Assembly (NCBI RefSeq): GCF_902635505.1
Contig: NC_045429.1
Coordinates: 216,818,997 to 216,882,996, forward strand
Reading direction: 5' to 3'
From: Sarcophilus harrisii
Taxonomy: Eukaryota; Chordata; Mammalia; Dasyuromorphia; Dasyuridae
DNA length: 64,000 nt
Every line of letters starts with the position of its first letter. Position 1 is the first letter of the stretch. The position numbers and the translations under genes were made by a program. Positions 1 through 12,041 of this stretch are shown here, in pieces. A model generated the notes under the pieces. It saw only the letters and a program-made list of their open reading frames with translations, was not told where the DNA came from and did no database searches.

Positions 1-254
1 TGGTTTCACTCAGCTATGTTAGGCAAGAGGCTGGAATCACTGGGCTCTGAGGTTTCCTTCATCTCTCCTGTGATCTTTTTTTGGCCAGTTTAGTGAAGTA
101 TAACTATTGAAGGTAATATTTAAACTCACATTGGGGAAAATCCTGTAATAGCTTCAGTTATGTTTCAACACAAATGACCCAATTAATTTTGTCATGAATT
201 TGAAAGACTATCTGCAAAAGCCCATCATTCCTCAATGTGAGAAAGGAGAGGAAA

Positions 255-510
255 TAATAATTTATGAAGGATCTATGTGCCAGGCATTATTTTAAGCACT
301 TTTATAAATACTTCCTTTGATTGTATACAGCAATCATAAGATGTAGGTGCCAATGTACTCTCCATTTTAAAGTTAAAAAGAACTGAGGGAAATAAAGATT
401 AAGTGACTTGCCCAGGGACACGCACAGCTGGTAAGTTGTCTGAGACCTATTTTGAACTCAAGTCTTTCTGACTCCAGGCCCAGTGCTCTATCCACTGAGC
501 CACCAGCTGA
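255..510 (-). repeat. MIR-type CORE-SINE, antisense
   Basis: It shows the typical antisense SINE order: a 'tgccaggcattattttaagc' tail, 'taagtgacttgcccaggg', 'cacagctggtaag', 'tttgaactcaagtctttctg' and 'ctctatccactgagccacc'. It is diverged, hence old. Confidence 0.8.
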
Positions 511-1149
511 CTTGAAAGCCCCATGTTCTTTGAAGTTGAGCAAGTAAGCTACTTGTGTTTTTATCTATGCAGCAGTCCTAGTCAATCACTTCAGGAAAAT
601 GTTTGAAAAGCTGTGTCACTGTTTTGGGATTCAGAAATTTACATAGTAGTGGACACTCTTAACACCCGTGATGTTGTTAGTATTAGCCTATCCCTCCCCC
701 TGAGTACTGTGAAATTTTCTCCAGCTCTTGGCAGCTCTAGAGGCAAAAGCCTGGGATTCTTCACTTCATTTCCTAGTGACAAACCAAACCTAGCCTGTCT
801 AGTGAGTGTGCCTTTATTTAATGAATCCCAAACTGTCTTTTAAGGCTTCTTATTTTTTATTTTTTAAATTAGTACAGATATAAACGGAATAGCAAGATTT
901 GAGGGAGGAGTTGTTTTAGTTTTATTCTTTTATATAACAGAAACTGATGAGCATAATTAATTTAATTAACAAAAATAATCTTTCTATCTCCTCCACCCCC
1001 ATTGAGAAAGTATGAATGAAAGAAAGAAGCAAAAAGCCCTTTTAACAAATTTTCATAGCCGATCAAAACAAATTCCTACATTGGTCAAATCCAAAAATAT
1101 GTGTCTCATTCTGCACTCATAGTCCTCCAAGAAGATGCAAGAAAGAATA

Positions 1150-1300
1150 AAAGAATTGATACATGCAAAAATACTTGTAACAACACCTTTGTAGTAACAA
1201 AGAACTGGAAACTAAAGGAATGCTCATCAATTTCTTTTATATGTTTATAAATTCTTTTATATGAATGTAATGGAATATTGTTATGTCATTAAAAAAAACT
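1150..1300 (+). mobile_element. L1 3' fragment (old marsupial subfamily)
   Basis: Phrases such as 'gtagtaacaaagaactgg' and 'gtaatggaatattgttatg' match the end of ORF2 in marsupial L1 copies elsewhere in this window (compare 43560-43680). It is short, 5'-truncated and strongly diverged. Confidence 0.5.
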
Positions 1301-1654
1301 TAGAAAAGGGACATTTTCACTGAAAACTTGGAAGGTGTATATGAATTGAAACAGAATGGCTGTGAAAGATTTGGTCAGCCTTGAATTTCATACTAAATTT
1401 GAACCAGAAAAAAGTTGTATACAAAGAGAAAAGTCTTGGTACAAAGTATAAATACATGAGAATTTATTTTCTCCATGTCACCACATGATGGGATGACATT
1501 ACATATCTTCCTAAGTTCAGAGTGACTTAAGAAATGGCCTGCAAAAACAATGGAAGGCATTTATTTGTTAAGAAGTAAATTATTCCTTAATTCTCCCCTT
1601 TCCTCCTCTTCCTCAATAATGGATTGCCATGGAGAAGTTGAGAGACAATATGGT

Positions 1655-1830
1655 ATGTTTGAGAGAGATTCTGACTCACAGCATTTGGAGTCAGAGAATC
1701 AGGATTCAAGTCCTAACTGGGCCACATCTCTCTCTGACTTTGGGCAAGTTATTTAACCTCTCTGGGCCTTGGTTTCCCCTTTTGTAAAATTAACTATTTG
1801 GATTAGATGGCCCTTTGGTCTTCCTTTGAC
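1655..1830 (+). repeat. MIR-type SINE
   Basis: A sense MIR core: 'atttggagtcagagaatc', then 'tctgactttgggcaagtt', then 'aacctctctgggcct' and 'tcccct..tgtaaaat'. Confidence 0.75.
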
Positions 1831-3661
1831 CCATAAGATATGCATCTCATGACTCATAACTCAGTCACATGCCCCTAAGTCCTTCTGTTCATAATTTGGA
1901 AATCTTCTTAGTATTTTTTGTTAACTGTGATGACCACGTTTAGCACCCAGAGAAACAACAGTCACACATATGCCTTCTACAGCAGCCAAGAGATAGTCCA
2001 AAACCAATCTATTGTCCATTGCTTCATGTGTCAGGGAATCCAATGATCCCCGCAAGTTTTTGAAGTCCTGCAAAAGTCTTTTTATGTGTAAGGGAATCCA
2101 ATGATTCCAGCAGATTTAAAAATGGAACAGGTGCCATGTCTGCTATATCTATTTTTTTTTAAGCATTAGATGAGAAATATAGTTTTATAAACAGGGAATA
2201 CATATTTTAATACTGCTGTTAGGAGAGCAAGATTAATAACTAATGATGACTGATACTTCTGTTATTTAAGGGCTGTCTCATAGCATTTAAAATACTCTGG
2301 CTAGGAAATGTTACAAGGGCAGGTTTGGGCTGGTGGTATATCCTAATCCCTGTAATGACAAGGTCCATTGTCATGGGATCTTGTGAAATCAAATATTCTG
2401 GTTAGTATGGTGCCTTGTATTCTGTATTAGTGAGAGAAGAATATTCTGTTTCTATTTTATCTGCAGTTCATTCACCTGGTCTATCTGTCAGGTCACTATT
2501 AGTGTCATTCATGATGCATCCCATATTACATGCCATTGGATGGGAATATTTATGCCGTTTTTTCCCCACGTCTCTTTCACAGTTAGAGGTGTTTGTCTGG
2601 GCCACGGACAATGGCTACTTTTGTACTATGTAATGTTATGGCAACCCATCATCCATCAGCAATTCTTGTCCATCTCTACCAGGAGGAGATAGGCCTCAGG
2701 CAGCAAACATTCCCTTTAAGTTTCCAAGTCATTTGTGGCTATGAGCGTGTCTATGAGCAAGCTGTGCACAAACAGTGTTTCCAATGGGTTTAATTTAATG
2801 GATGAGCAGAAAACATGGCAATTAGGCTTAACTATTGAAGAGCTAACAGGAAAATAGGCAGCTGCACTCTGAAGTGGCAGTTAATAAAAAAGAAAGGTAT
2901 ACTTGAGGTAGCAGGGCCCTCAGAAGCCTCAGCTGATGCACCCCGTCCTCCCACCAAGGGCTTCCTGTTCGGCATTTTCTCATGGTCACTAGTTCATTTT
3001 TAATGCAGAGCATTGTCCGTGATTATGTCCATCATCATTGTTATTACAATCATCATCATTACTATTATTGTTGTCCATATTAATGATGATAGTGATAGAA
3101 TAAGAGATGGCTTCAACTAGAAGCTTTAATGAATAGCTAACATACCAGGAGAAATGATAGTTAATATTCCCTTTTTATTTTTTTAAACGAAGCATGAAAA
3201 AGCAATTTTGACTTCCACACACTTATGTTTTCCAAGAATTCTCCACATTTGGGATTTGCAGGGGGAAGAAATAATATGCTCCTTGTTTAAAATGTGCCCA
3301 CAAGTTTTGCCATTTATATGAAGTCTCCAAAAAAACAATCTTCTGGGATAGGAATAGAATTTAAATTTGCATGGAACTTTCATTAGTATAAACATAGGGC
3401 CCATTATCATTTTCATTGGCCACCAGGCCTTGGGACTTCTCAGTTCCGTCTGCTCCATGATGAAGTACAGAAGTGGCACGCGGTAGATAGCATTAATTAC
3501 TGGAGGCAGCATCATTGCTGACCTGATCCAAGATTAACTGCTACTTTGAAGCCTTTATCCCCCAGACACTAGAGCTGTCTGGTTATCTCACTTCACTTGA
3601 AGGACCTGGGACAATAGCAGTGCTGATGGTAATGCTGGCAATTTCCCTGTTTATTTTGCAG

Positions 3662-5290
3662 GTCACTGCTCGGGGGTTTGGTCCATTGTTACAGTTTGCC
3701 TACACAGCTGAGCTGCTACTCAGCAGAGAGAACATCCAGGAGGTCATCCGCTGTGCCGAGTTCCTGCGCATGCACAACCTGGAGGACTCCTGCTTCAGTT
3801 TCTTGCAGACCCAGCTCCTGAACAATGAGGATGGCCTGTTCCTGTGCAAAAAGGACACCGCTTGCCCCCGCATGCATGGCAACATGGAGAATTCAGAGGG
3901 CGAGGAGGAGGAGGAAACAATGGAGTCAGAAACCTCCAAGATGTCGTGTCCCAAGGAGCGGATGCACCCAGAACCGCTGAGCTTCGAGTCCGCAGCCCCG
4001 GTAGCAGAAAAGGAAGAAGGCGGGATCCCCGACTCGGACGTGCCCAGGGACGAGGGCAGGGGCAGTATGGACAAGGATGCACTCACACGGTACCCCAGAT
4101 ATAAGAAATACCAGCTTGCTTGTACCAAGAATGTTGTCTACAACACATCGCACATCAGTACCTCAGGTTTTGCAAGCGCACTCAGTGAAGAAAACCCTGG
4201 CAACGGCCTCCAGGCAGGGTTGGCCATGGGGCAGATCAAAAGCGAACCTCAGAGTGAAGAGAACGACGAGGAAAGCATCACGCTTTGCCTGTCCGGGGAG
4301 GAGCCCGATGTCAGGGACAAAGAGGGGGACATGGAAATGGAAAGGAAACAGCCCAGCCCCAGCCCCAGCCCCAGCCCAGTGGCCACCACCTCTGCTGCTG
4401 CTGCCGCAGCTGCCGCTGCTACCCCCTCGGCCACCTGCATGGACAGAGCGAAAAGCGGCTCCTCTCCCTCCTGTTTAGGGGCTCTCTTCAACAGAACAAA
4501 AAGTGCAGAGTTGTCGGGCTTGCCCAGTACTTCCCAACAGCACTTTGCCAGGAGTCCAGCTTGCCCTTTGGACAAGGGGACAACTCAGGGTGACCATAAA
4601 ACTGACTACAGCCCTTTCACGGGGAATTATGGACAGTCCCACGCCAGTCAGAAAGAGGCTTCCAGTGTCCCAGTGGGGTCTCCTCTCAAGGGGCCTGGGT
4701 TCGAAACCCTCTGTAAGCAAGAAGGCGAGCTGGACAGGCGGAGCGTAATCTTCTCTTCCAGCGCCTGTGACCAAGGGAACACTTCGGTGCATTCATATTC
4801 TGGCATAAGCAGTTTGGACAAAGAGCTCTCTGAGCCCGTGCCAAAGGGTCTCTGGGCAGGGGCTAGCCAGTCCCTCCCTAGCTCACAGACCTATTCCCAC
4901 AGTGGGCTAATAGCTGATCACTTGCCAGGAAGGATGCGGCCTAATACCAGCTGCCCGGTGCCAATTAAAGTTTGCCCTCGCTCTCCCCCCTTGGAGACCA
5001 GGACCAGGACCTCCAGCTCCTGCTCCTCCTACTCCTACGCAGAAGATGGGAGTGGTGGTTCTCCCTGTAGCCTCCCTCTCTGTGAATTCTCCTCCTCTCC
5101 CTGTTCCCAGGGAGCGCGATTCCTTACCACTGATCATCAGGAGCCAGGCCTGATGGGAGATGGAATGTACAACCAAGTCCGACCCCAAATCAAATGTGAG
5201 CAGTCCTATGGAACCAACTCAAGTGATGAGTCTGGATCGTTCTCTGAAGCAGACAGTGAGTCATGTCCTGTGCAAGACAGGGGCCACGAG
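3662..5290 (+). CDS. BACH2: BACH2 large coding exon (BTB end and regulatory middle)
   Basis: BACH2 is a BTB-bZIP transcription repressor that pairs with small MAF proteins and shapes B- and T-cell fate in the nucleus. The exon starts after the acceptor AG at 3660-3661, ends at GAG before the donor GTAGGG, and is 1629 nt (543 codons, phase 0 at both ends). The first 50 or so residues are the C-terminal part of the BTB dimerisation domain (VTARGFGPLLQFAYTAE, AEFLRMHNLEDSCFSFLQTQ). An acidic Glu-rich stretch follows, then a long Ser/Pro-rich region with several Cys-Pro motifs of the kind linked to haem binding (ACPLD, SCPVPIKVCPRSP, ESCPVQD). The match to the human protein, as I recall it, is strong throughout. 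The exception is codons around 4360-4440, where a Ser-Pro run and nine alanines are longer than in human. The methionine at 3620 is intronic and not a start. Confidence 0.97.
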
Positions 5291-5523
5291 GTAGGGAGTT
5301 AAGTACAAGTGTGAAATACGTTTAATTCCCCCATTATTGGGCTACCATAACTGCCATGGGCTTACCCCTCTCCTTCTTGCCAGATTTTCCCTAATAACCA
5401 GGGGCAAAAGGGTCTAGAGGGGTTGGGACATATCTCTCTATCCATCTCCAAAAGCTCTTTAGTTTGAGATTGTGCTTAGTTTGTTTAAATTACTATTTAA
5501 ATTTTAATATTCAACAAACAGTA

Positions 5524-5710
5524 TGGCATAGTGGGAAGAGTGTTGTATTTGGAGTAAAAGCATCTGGATTCAAATCCCAGGGCTGCTAATTACAGTATGT
5601 GAAAACTTGAGCAAGTCCCTCTCCCTCTCCTGGCCTTAAGTTTTTTTGTTTTGTTTTGTTTTGTTTTTTAATGAAGGGGTTGGACTGGCTCTAAAAACTA
5701 GGATCCTAAG
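5524..5710 (+). repeat. MIR-type SINE
   Basis: It reads 'tatggcatagtgggaagag', 'ttggagtaaaagcatctgg', 'ttcaaatcccagggctgc', then 'ttgagcaagtccct'. A TTTTG microsatellite lies inside its 3' half. Confidence 0.8.
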
Positions 5711-6544
5711 CACTCAGGGTGGGCATGAAGAGTGACCTGGAGTTCCCAAGGACTATGCTAGCAGAGTATACCCACTGAGAGGTCCTACCAAGCTAAAACA
5801 TGGCCCCAGCAACAGACTATATGTCCGTTCTACAGAGACCAGTCTGGTTAAGTTCAGGGGCCCTTTGCCAGAAGATTGGTCACCAGGTAAAGAATTTTCA
5901 TAGCCACAACCTTTTCTATCTCCTAAGGTTTGCAGAGGATTGTAAATTGAATTGGTGGAAGGATTATCCATACCTATAAACTTTCAAAAGCATTAAAATC
6001 AAAAATGTCCAACAAATGAAGTCAAATAGCATCATGGTAAAAACATTTATCTAGATTTCTCTGAGAGAGTTAATCTTTTTTCCCAATGCTTAGCACTATT
6101 CTGGCTTGTAATAGGCACTTAAATGTTTATTAATTGATTTTTTTTTCCAAATGTCACCATGCTCCCTGCTTCTTTGTTACAACTGAGACTTGAACCTTAG
6201 CCATCCATAACTTTCTTGCCTTTTAGGAAAAAAAAAACTAGCCTTACTTAAACTGAGGAAAAGGGAAGGAGACCTAGGAAGTCCTGGGTAATCCTTCCAC
6301 AGCCCCCATAATCTTTAAACAGCTCATACTCTCCTTCCTTCATCCCCAGCCTAAAGAAAAATATGGGTCTTTTACAAGAAAGAATATTTATTCATTTTAA
6401 GCCATTTAGATTTGTTGTTTGTTTTTTTGTTTTTTTAAGATTGAGTGATTAAAAACAGGGGTTGTTTTGAAGGGTCAGAAGTTTAGGGATGAGGGAAACC
6501 TATAATTTCATTAGGTTAGGAAATTACCTACTCTAATAAAATTC

Positions 6545-6720
6545 CCTCTACTAATAGAGATCAGCAACTTATAGGCTTAGAGAGTTGCCTGAGGCCCTGA
6601 AAAGTTAAATGGCTTGGTCCAAGGTCACACAACTAGCATGTTAAAGAAATGGGACTTAAATCAAGGCCTTCCTTAATCCAAGATTGGCTCTCTAGTCACC
6701 ATGCCTTGTCTGCCTCTTAA
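6545..6720 (-). repeat. MIR-type SINE, antisense
   Basis: The antisense core includes 'aaatggcttggtccaaggtc' and 'acacaactagcatg', followed by a diverged tRNA-like head. Confidence 0.55.
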
Positions 6721-8344
6721 TATCTAACAAACAAAGGAGTTAACTGGAAAGCATGGTGGAGTTGGGGTTAAAAGGACCCCCAGATCTTTCTGACTTCAAG
6801 TTCAGCTCTCTATCCACTAATCCACAACTGCTTCTTAATATCCACACCAAGAATAAATGGTGTTTATCACCGTTAAAACAGTAGTGGATTTCCCCATCTT
6901 CTTTATGCTGGCCTCCTTTATGCTGGAACTGGGCTTAAAGGTTCCTAGTCTCTTTTATGCTCTCTCCACTTGGATCCCATTTCCCAAGGTGACATCCAAA
7001 GCACACACAGTCAGTCAAACATAATACTGTGGGGGATAGATATCACTTAATATGCCCTCTATAAATTATAGGAAATGAGGTTTAATGGGTAGTGGAATTG
7101 AGCTCTTGGTTCTCATCCAACACTGAAATTGAAATGCTTATACTCGAAGAGATTCAATTTCTCAAAGTGATAGGTGATGGGGATTGGGTAGAGGTGGAGG
7201 TCAAGACTAGATATCTCATAGAGGTAAAAGGACTGAGGAAGCTGAAGAATAAGGACCCCACATTTCTCCACACTCACAAATCTCTTACGAAGGTCATATA
7301 AAAATGCTTAGATCTACGTATCATGTTTTGATAGTTGGTTTTGTTTGTTGTTTAGCTATTAGCATGAAAGTGAATACAAATAAGACCAGCTACCCCCTGG
7401 ACTTCACATCTGCCTTAGAACCAGTGGATGAGGAGAGGGTGTTGGGACTAAAATTCTAAATCTATGGTCCTATTATGACCCCTTAAAAGTTCACAGACTA
7501 TCACTGGATCTTGAAGTACAGGAAGATTAACCATAGAGCTGAAAAATCACTAAGCTGGAGGGGGGAATGTCTTTTCAGACATAAGTTTAGTTATTCAGCA
7601 ATATGAAGTCTACAAGAAAAAGATGAAGTTTTTAGCTTGATCTAGGATTTTGAAAATGGATCCCCTGTAGTTACCTTCTTTTTTAAAAGGCATCTTTGCC
7701 AGTAGTCATCTGCTATCTGCTTTGCTCTCTAATTTTCTGCCCCTTTGCCCCTATAATACAAAAGTAGGAAATTAATTTAACTTTAAAAATTATTTTAATC
7801 ACTGTGATTTTATTTAATAAGGTAATTTTAATTAATAATTTTAATATTCATCATTTTAAAATATTATTTTAAAGAGTATTGGAAAATTATTAAAAATAAG
7901 TTAGTTGAATAAATAGGAAAGAAAATGAGGAGAATCTTTCCTAGTTGAATATATTAGGGTCATTTGGATTTTATATCTTTGCACATAGTAAGCATTTAAT
8001 AAATGCTTTATCGTCCATCCTATCCATTCATCCTAGACTCAGGCCACAGTTTAATGTGAAAGTGACCTTGAGTGAATGGAGATTTTATGAAGCAGGTCAA
8101 GTGTTTCTTTCCTTCCCTCTCTCTTCAGTCTCTTTATGGGTGTGACTAGAGGTTCTGTTTTATTTTGCGAAACTGTTGGCATATGTCCAGTTTATCAGTA
8201 TAATGATGTGGGGGACCTCAGAGTGAGGAAGGAATGATTTATTGTAGAAGAGTAAAAAAAATTAAAAAGTATTTTTTTTTAAATAAAGGCAAACAGCTTT
8301 TCATTTCCTTTCTTTTCCTTCCTTCAGAAAGTTGCTCTACATGT

Positions 8345-8490
8345 ATAGGACTGCTTGCCATCTGGGGGAAGGGGGGAGAGGGAGGGAGGGGAAAAGTCGG
8401 AACAGAAGTGAGTGCAAGGGATAATATTGTAAAAAAAAATTACCCAGGCATGGGTTCTGTCAATAAAAAGTCATAATTATGAAAAAAAGT
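8345..8490 (+). mobile_element. Marsupial L1 3' end, short truncated copy
   Basis: It shows the L1 3' UTR order 'gccatctgggggaagg', a G-rich stretch, 'attacccaggcatggg' and 'caataaaaagt', then A-rich sequence. It is the same 3' end as the copy at 41071-41252. Confidence 0.75.
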
Positions 8491-8865
8491 GGGGGGGAGA
8501 CAAGTATTGAAAAAAAAAGTTGTTCTAAAAAGGTTGTGTTTTTATGATAGCTGGATATACTTAAGAAGCTGCCAATTTAATATAAATCTTCTTTTACCCC
8601 ACCAACTTCCCAAGAGAGAAGTTAAAGTCATTTATTGGCACTTAATACTGCCGACAAGAATGGGGATGTCCTCTGTTCAGTCAGTGTCCATTCAGCCACC
8701 TTAAAATATAACAGCAACAATAAAACTAGACATACTGAATTTTTTAAGAAGTAATGATCAGTCAAGCTGTAATAATAATGTGAAACAGCTCATCCTCTCT
8801 TTTAATATCTTACTTTAGAATTTAATTTGTGTTTATCTTTTCTTTATTTTATTTTATTTTTATTT

Positions 8866-8920
8866 TTATTTTAATAGCCTTTTATTTACAGGTTATATGT
8901 ATGGGTAACTTTTGTGTTTA
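8866..8920 (-). mobile_element. Marsupial L1 3' end, antisense stub
   Basis: 'ttatttacaggttatatgta' followed by 'tgggtaact' is the reverse complement of the L1 3' terminus (compare 'ccatgcatatatcctgtaaa' near 41205). Only about 55 bp is recognisable. Confidence 0.55.
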
Positions 8921-9208
8921 TCCTTTCAAAAATATTTGCTTTGACAGGATGATACTGCCAATACCTGTATATTTTTTTATCATCATGATTTATTGCTCAA
9001 TAACCAATTTTAAATTTCATACTAGGATAACTTTTTTTGTTCAGACACTTAGATTTAATCACATAGTTCACAGTTCTAGAAAGAAGGCTTATTTAGATTC
9101 CCAGTTGTCAAAAACTATCATAAAAGCATAGGTCCTGTAAATATGAAGATGTTTGTGGGATTTTTTTTCATTAGTTCTGTAACTTTTTTCTTTAGTTAAT
9201 AGTTTTCA

Positions 9209-9347
9209 TGGAGAGAGGGGAGAGGGAAAAGAGAGAGGGGAGTAGAGAGGAAGGGAAAGGGAGGGAGGAAGGAGAAGGAGGAGGAGGAGAGAGAAGGATG
9301 GAGGGAGGGTGAGAAGAAAAAAAGGAAGAGAGAGAAAGAAAAAAAGA
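9209..9347 (+). repeat. Polypurine (GA/GGA-rich) tract
   Basis: About 140 bp of nearly pure A/G with GAGAGG and GGAGGA motifs and only a few pyrimidines on this strand. Confidence 0.9.
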
Positions 9348-9949
9348 ACCTGAACTCCATAGCTAACATTTAAATTATTAGATTTATCTTGACAACTAAA
9401 ATTAATCAATAAGACTTGAAATGCTGCAGGAAAAAGATAGGTTCCCAGGTAACCCCGACAAAAAGAATGTGGACTTCCCAAGTTCTTTTTTTTTTTTATA
9501 TACACACACATTGATCTTCATGAACATATACAGTAACATTTCAGGAATTATAATTTCATGTGAGCGCATACTCCCCCTACTGATAAAATTTGCAACACTC
9601 CTATAATTATGAGATGAATTTCAATTGTCAAAGTATCCATGACCCTGTAACCAAAGTCTTCTCAACTAAGATGGTCTTCAGAAACAGATATACATAGAAA
9701 TATATTTTTATATTTCTAATCTGCTATTTGAAAAGAAAAATTACCAATATGTAATTGTGTGTGTCTGTGTTTCTAGCTGGTATTATATTTTGACTCTATG
9801 TAGACACTGTTCAGAAAAAGATATCCTAGTCTCTGCAGTGCTAAAGCATGCTACATCAAGAAGAAAAGAAACTCCATGAGAAAGAAAGTTATAAATAATC
9901 CTCAGGAATAATAATATTAACATTCCATCTATATAAAACCATTAGGTTT

Positions 9950-10540
9950 TTATTGATATTTTATTTTTCTCAGTTACATGTAAAACAATTTTTAACATTT
10001 ATTTTTAAAACTTTGAGTTACAGATTCTCTCCCTTCCTCCTTCCCTGACCCCCACCCCATTAAGAAGACATATGTGAAGTTATGCAAAACAACTTCATAA
10101 AGCTCATGTTGTGAAAGAAAACATAGCTCTTTGCCCCCTCCCAAGGAAAAAAACCCTCAAGAAAAATAAAGTTAAAAATAAGTATGATTCAATCTGTATT
10201 CAGACACAATCAGTTCTTTCTCTGGGAATGGATAGCATTTTTCATCATAAGTCTTTCAGAGTAGTCTTAGATCATTGTATTGCTTAGAATAGCAAAGTTG
10301 TTCACAACCAGTCATCCCACAACATTGTCATTACTTTGTACACAGTACATTTCACTTTGCTTATGGAGGATTTTTCCAGGTTTTTCTGAGAGCATCCTGC
10401 TCATCATTTCCCATAGAACCAATAGTATTCTCACAATTTATCCAACTATTTCCCAATTGATGGACCTCTCCTCTCAATTTCCAATTCTTTGCCCTGAGAA
10501 AAGAGCTACATATAGGTCCTTTAAACTATTAGTTTTTTAA
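9950..10540 (-). mobile_element. L1 3' end, antisense, 5'-truncated
   Basis: Read on the - strand this is an old marsupial L1 3' end. On the + strand it shows 'ttctcagttacatgtaaaac', 'ttctctcccttcctcc', 'ttcagacacaatcagttct', 'gatcattgtattgcttagaa' and 'tttccaattctttgcc', the reverse complement of the ORF2 end and UTR. The open frame at 10280-10540 is its shadow. Confidence 0.7.
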
Positions 10541-10867
10541 AGCACTTTCACCCTTTTACATTTTATCTTCAGAAGAACCCTACAGGCAGACAAGACAGAT
10601 AAGAGATTCAATTAAACTTATCTTTCTTTTTATTTATGAGACCTAAAAAGGATGTGTCACTTACTTAAGGTCACCAATCCCAAGATCATTGCATTCATTC
10701 CCTTTACACAGAGGGCACTATAGAAGTGTTATGGTCAGTCACCTATATGAGTAGTCACTTTAGGGGAAAGAGAAGGGGAAGGGAAAGGATTAAGCAAGAA
10801 AGATGTTTATAGGACATCTTTGCCGTGCCCTTCTCCTTGTAGTGGCTCCCCAGCCATAAAACTCTTC

Positions 10868-10995
10868 ATTCAGCACAGAGATTGTGTTCCTCTGTCAGAT
10901 GGAGATAATAATACCCATCCTGCCTACTTCACAAGGTTTGTGAGGATCAAATGAGAGCACAGATGTGAAAGTGCTTTGAAAAGTTAAAGCTACAT
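10868..10995 (+). repeat. MIR-type SINE 3' half
   Basis: It reads 'cagatggagataataatacc', 'tacttcacaaggtttgtgag', 'gatcaaatgagagcac' and 'gtgaaagtgctttg', which is the 3' half of a sense MIR. Confidence 0.7.
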
Positions 10996-12031
10996 TTAGA
11001 TATATGAAGGCAGTATCTTTCTATCCCTACCTTTCTCTTTCATGTAAACTATTAGTCAAAACATCTGAACTGGTATATGAGTCTGTTTTTTTTTTTTTTT
11101 TTTAAGAATGAAAATATTTCCCAAATTAGCCTTTCACTGTATGATTTTTTTGTTGTTGAAAAGTCTTTTTTTTGTCCCTGACATTGTGCAGAGACTGTAA
11201 TTATGCCCTAGTCTCTCATTAAATCCAAGTGGACTGTATGTACCATTAAGGTAAAGTGAACCTAGAAAATTAGGATAGGAAGGGGAGGAGGTTGTTGGAA
11301 GGGCAACAGGCTTTGGAAACCTTAAAGTGATACATGAATGTTAGCTATTATTGTCTTTGTTGTTTCCTTTTCCTTTTCCTTTATACATAAGCCCCCTGAC
11401 ATTGTTGAGAAAAAAGCCGAGGCCCTTATCTTTTTTATGAGGTATCACAAACGACATACAAAAAGAAAATATTTGTAAGAGCCCAAGAGCTCCATGGACT
11501 ACAGTACTCGCGACTAGGAGCTGAGTATCTCTTTGTATCAGATAATTCAAGAACAATGGTGAGGTACAAGTGTTACCTCTAAAAGGACTGTGCCACCAGC
11601 TGATCTCTTCTGGGTCAGGAAGGAGAGCTAGTGTCCCGACTTCCCCAACCATTTCCCCAGGATCCTGCTGCCTGCTTAGCCCAGAATGATACCACTTTGA
11701 TTTTCATATTTCAAAGTTTCCATCTTGCCTCTAGCATTTGGGAGCCAGAGCGAACCAAATGTATTGCCAGCAACGGTTCGCTCTTAATCTCTTGAGAGCA
11801 AAAACCCCTAAAGTATCTAGCTGACCTGAAATCTTTCCCTTCCTTTGTCAGCTCAGATCCAGTGTCTTGGACTGTTCCTCAGATCCATTCCGTGCTTTGT
11901 TCTCCCAAGCGTAAAGAAGGGTCAGTCCCTTGTCAGGGCAGGGCCACAGCCAACAGCAATGAGTGATGCAAGCTGTGACATTGGCTAATGACAAGTGGAA
12001 AGAATGAGCCGGCTCGGCAAGGCCTTTCCCT

Positions 12032-12041
12032 TGCTGAGTCA
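12032..12041 (-). promoter_or_regulatory. Candidate MAF/BACH (MARE/ARE-type) site
   Basis: The + strand reads TGCTGAGTCA and the - strand TGACTCAGCA, a full match to the antioxidant-response/NF-E2 consensus bound by CNC-small MAF dimers such as BACH2-MAFK. With flanks it matches 11 of the 13 bases of the T-MARE palindrome. It sits in a GC-richer, apparently repeat-free part of BACH2's own intron. Binding is an inference from the motif alone. Confidence 0.45.

Larger units (their letters stand above)
1..3661 (+). other. BACH2: BACH2 intron (3' part) upstream of the large coding exon
   Basis: This stretch has no supported coding exon. It holds an antisense MIR-type SINE (about 255-510), an L1 fragment (about 1150-1300) and a sense MIR (about 1655-1830). 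Positions 2820-3110 are single-copy looking, with ATCATC/ATTATT-rich DNA near 3030-3090. The intron ends in a pyrimidine tract and an AG at 3660-3661. The missing upstream BACH2 exon with the first half of the BTB domain must lie before position 1, since no sequence encoding it is visible here. Short open frames in this stretch show no recognisable protein. Confidence 0.8.

Noticed and set aside
3620-3661. Upstream methionine in frame with the BACH2 large exon
   Set aside because: These codons lie before a clear pyrimidine tract and AG acceptor, and do not match BACH2. They are intron.
3700-5188. Several antisense and other-frame open frames over the BACH2 large exon
   Set aside because: They come from GC-rich codon bias and the alanine and proline runs of the true frame, with no homology.
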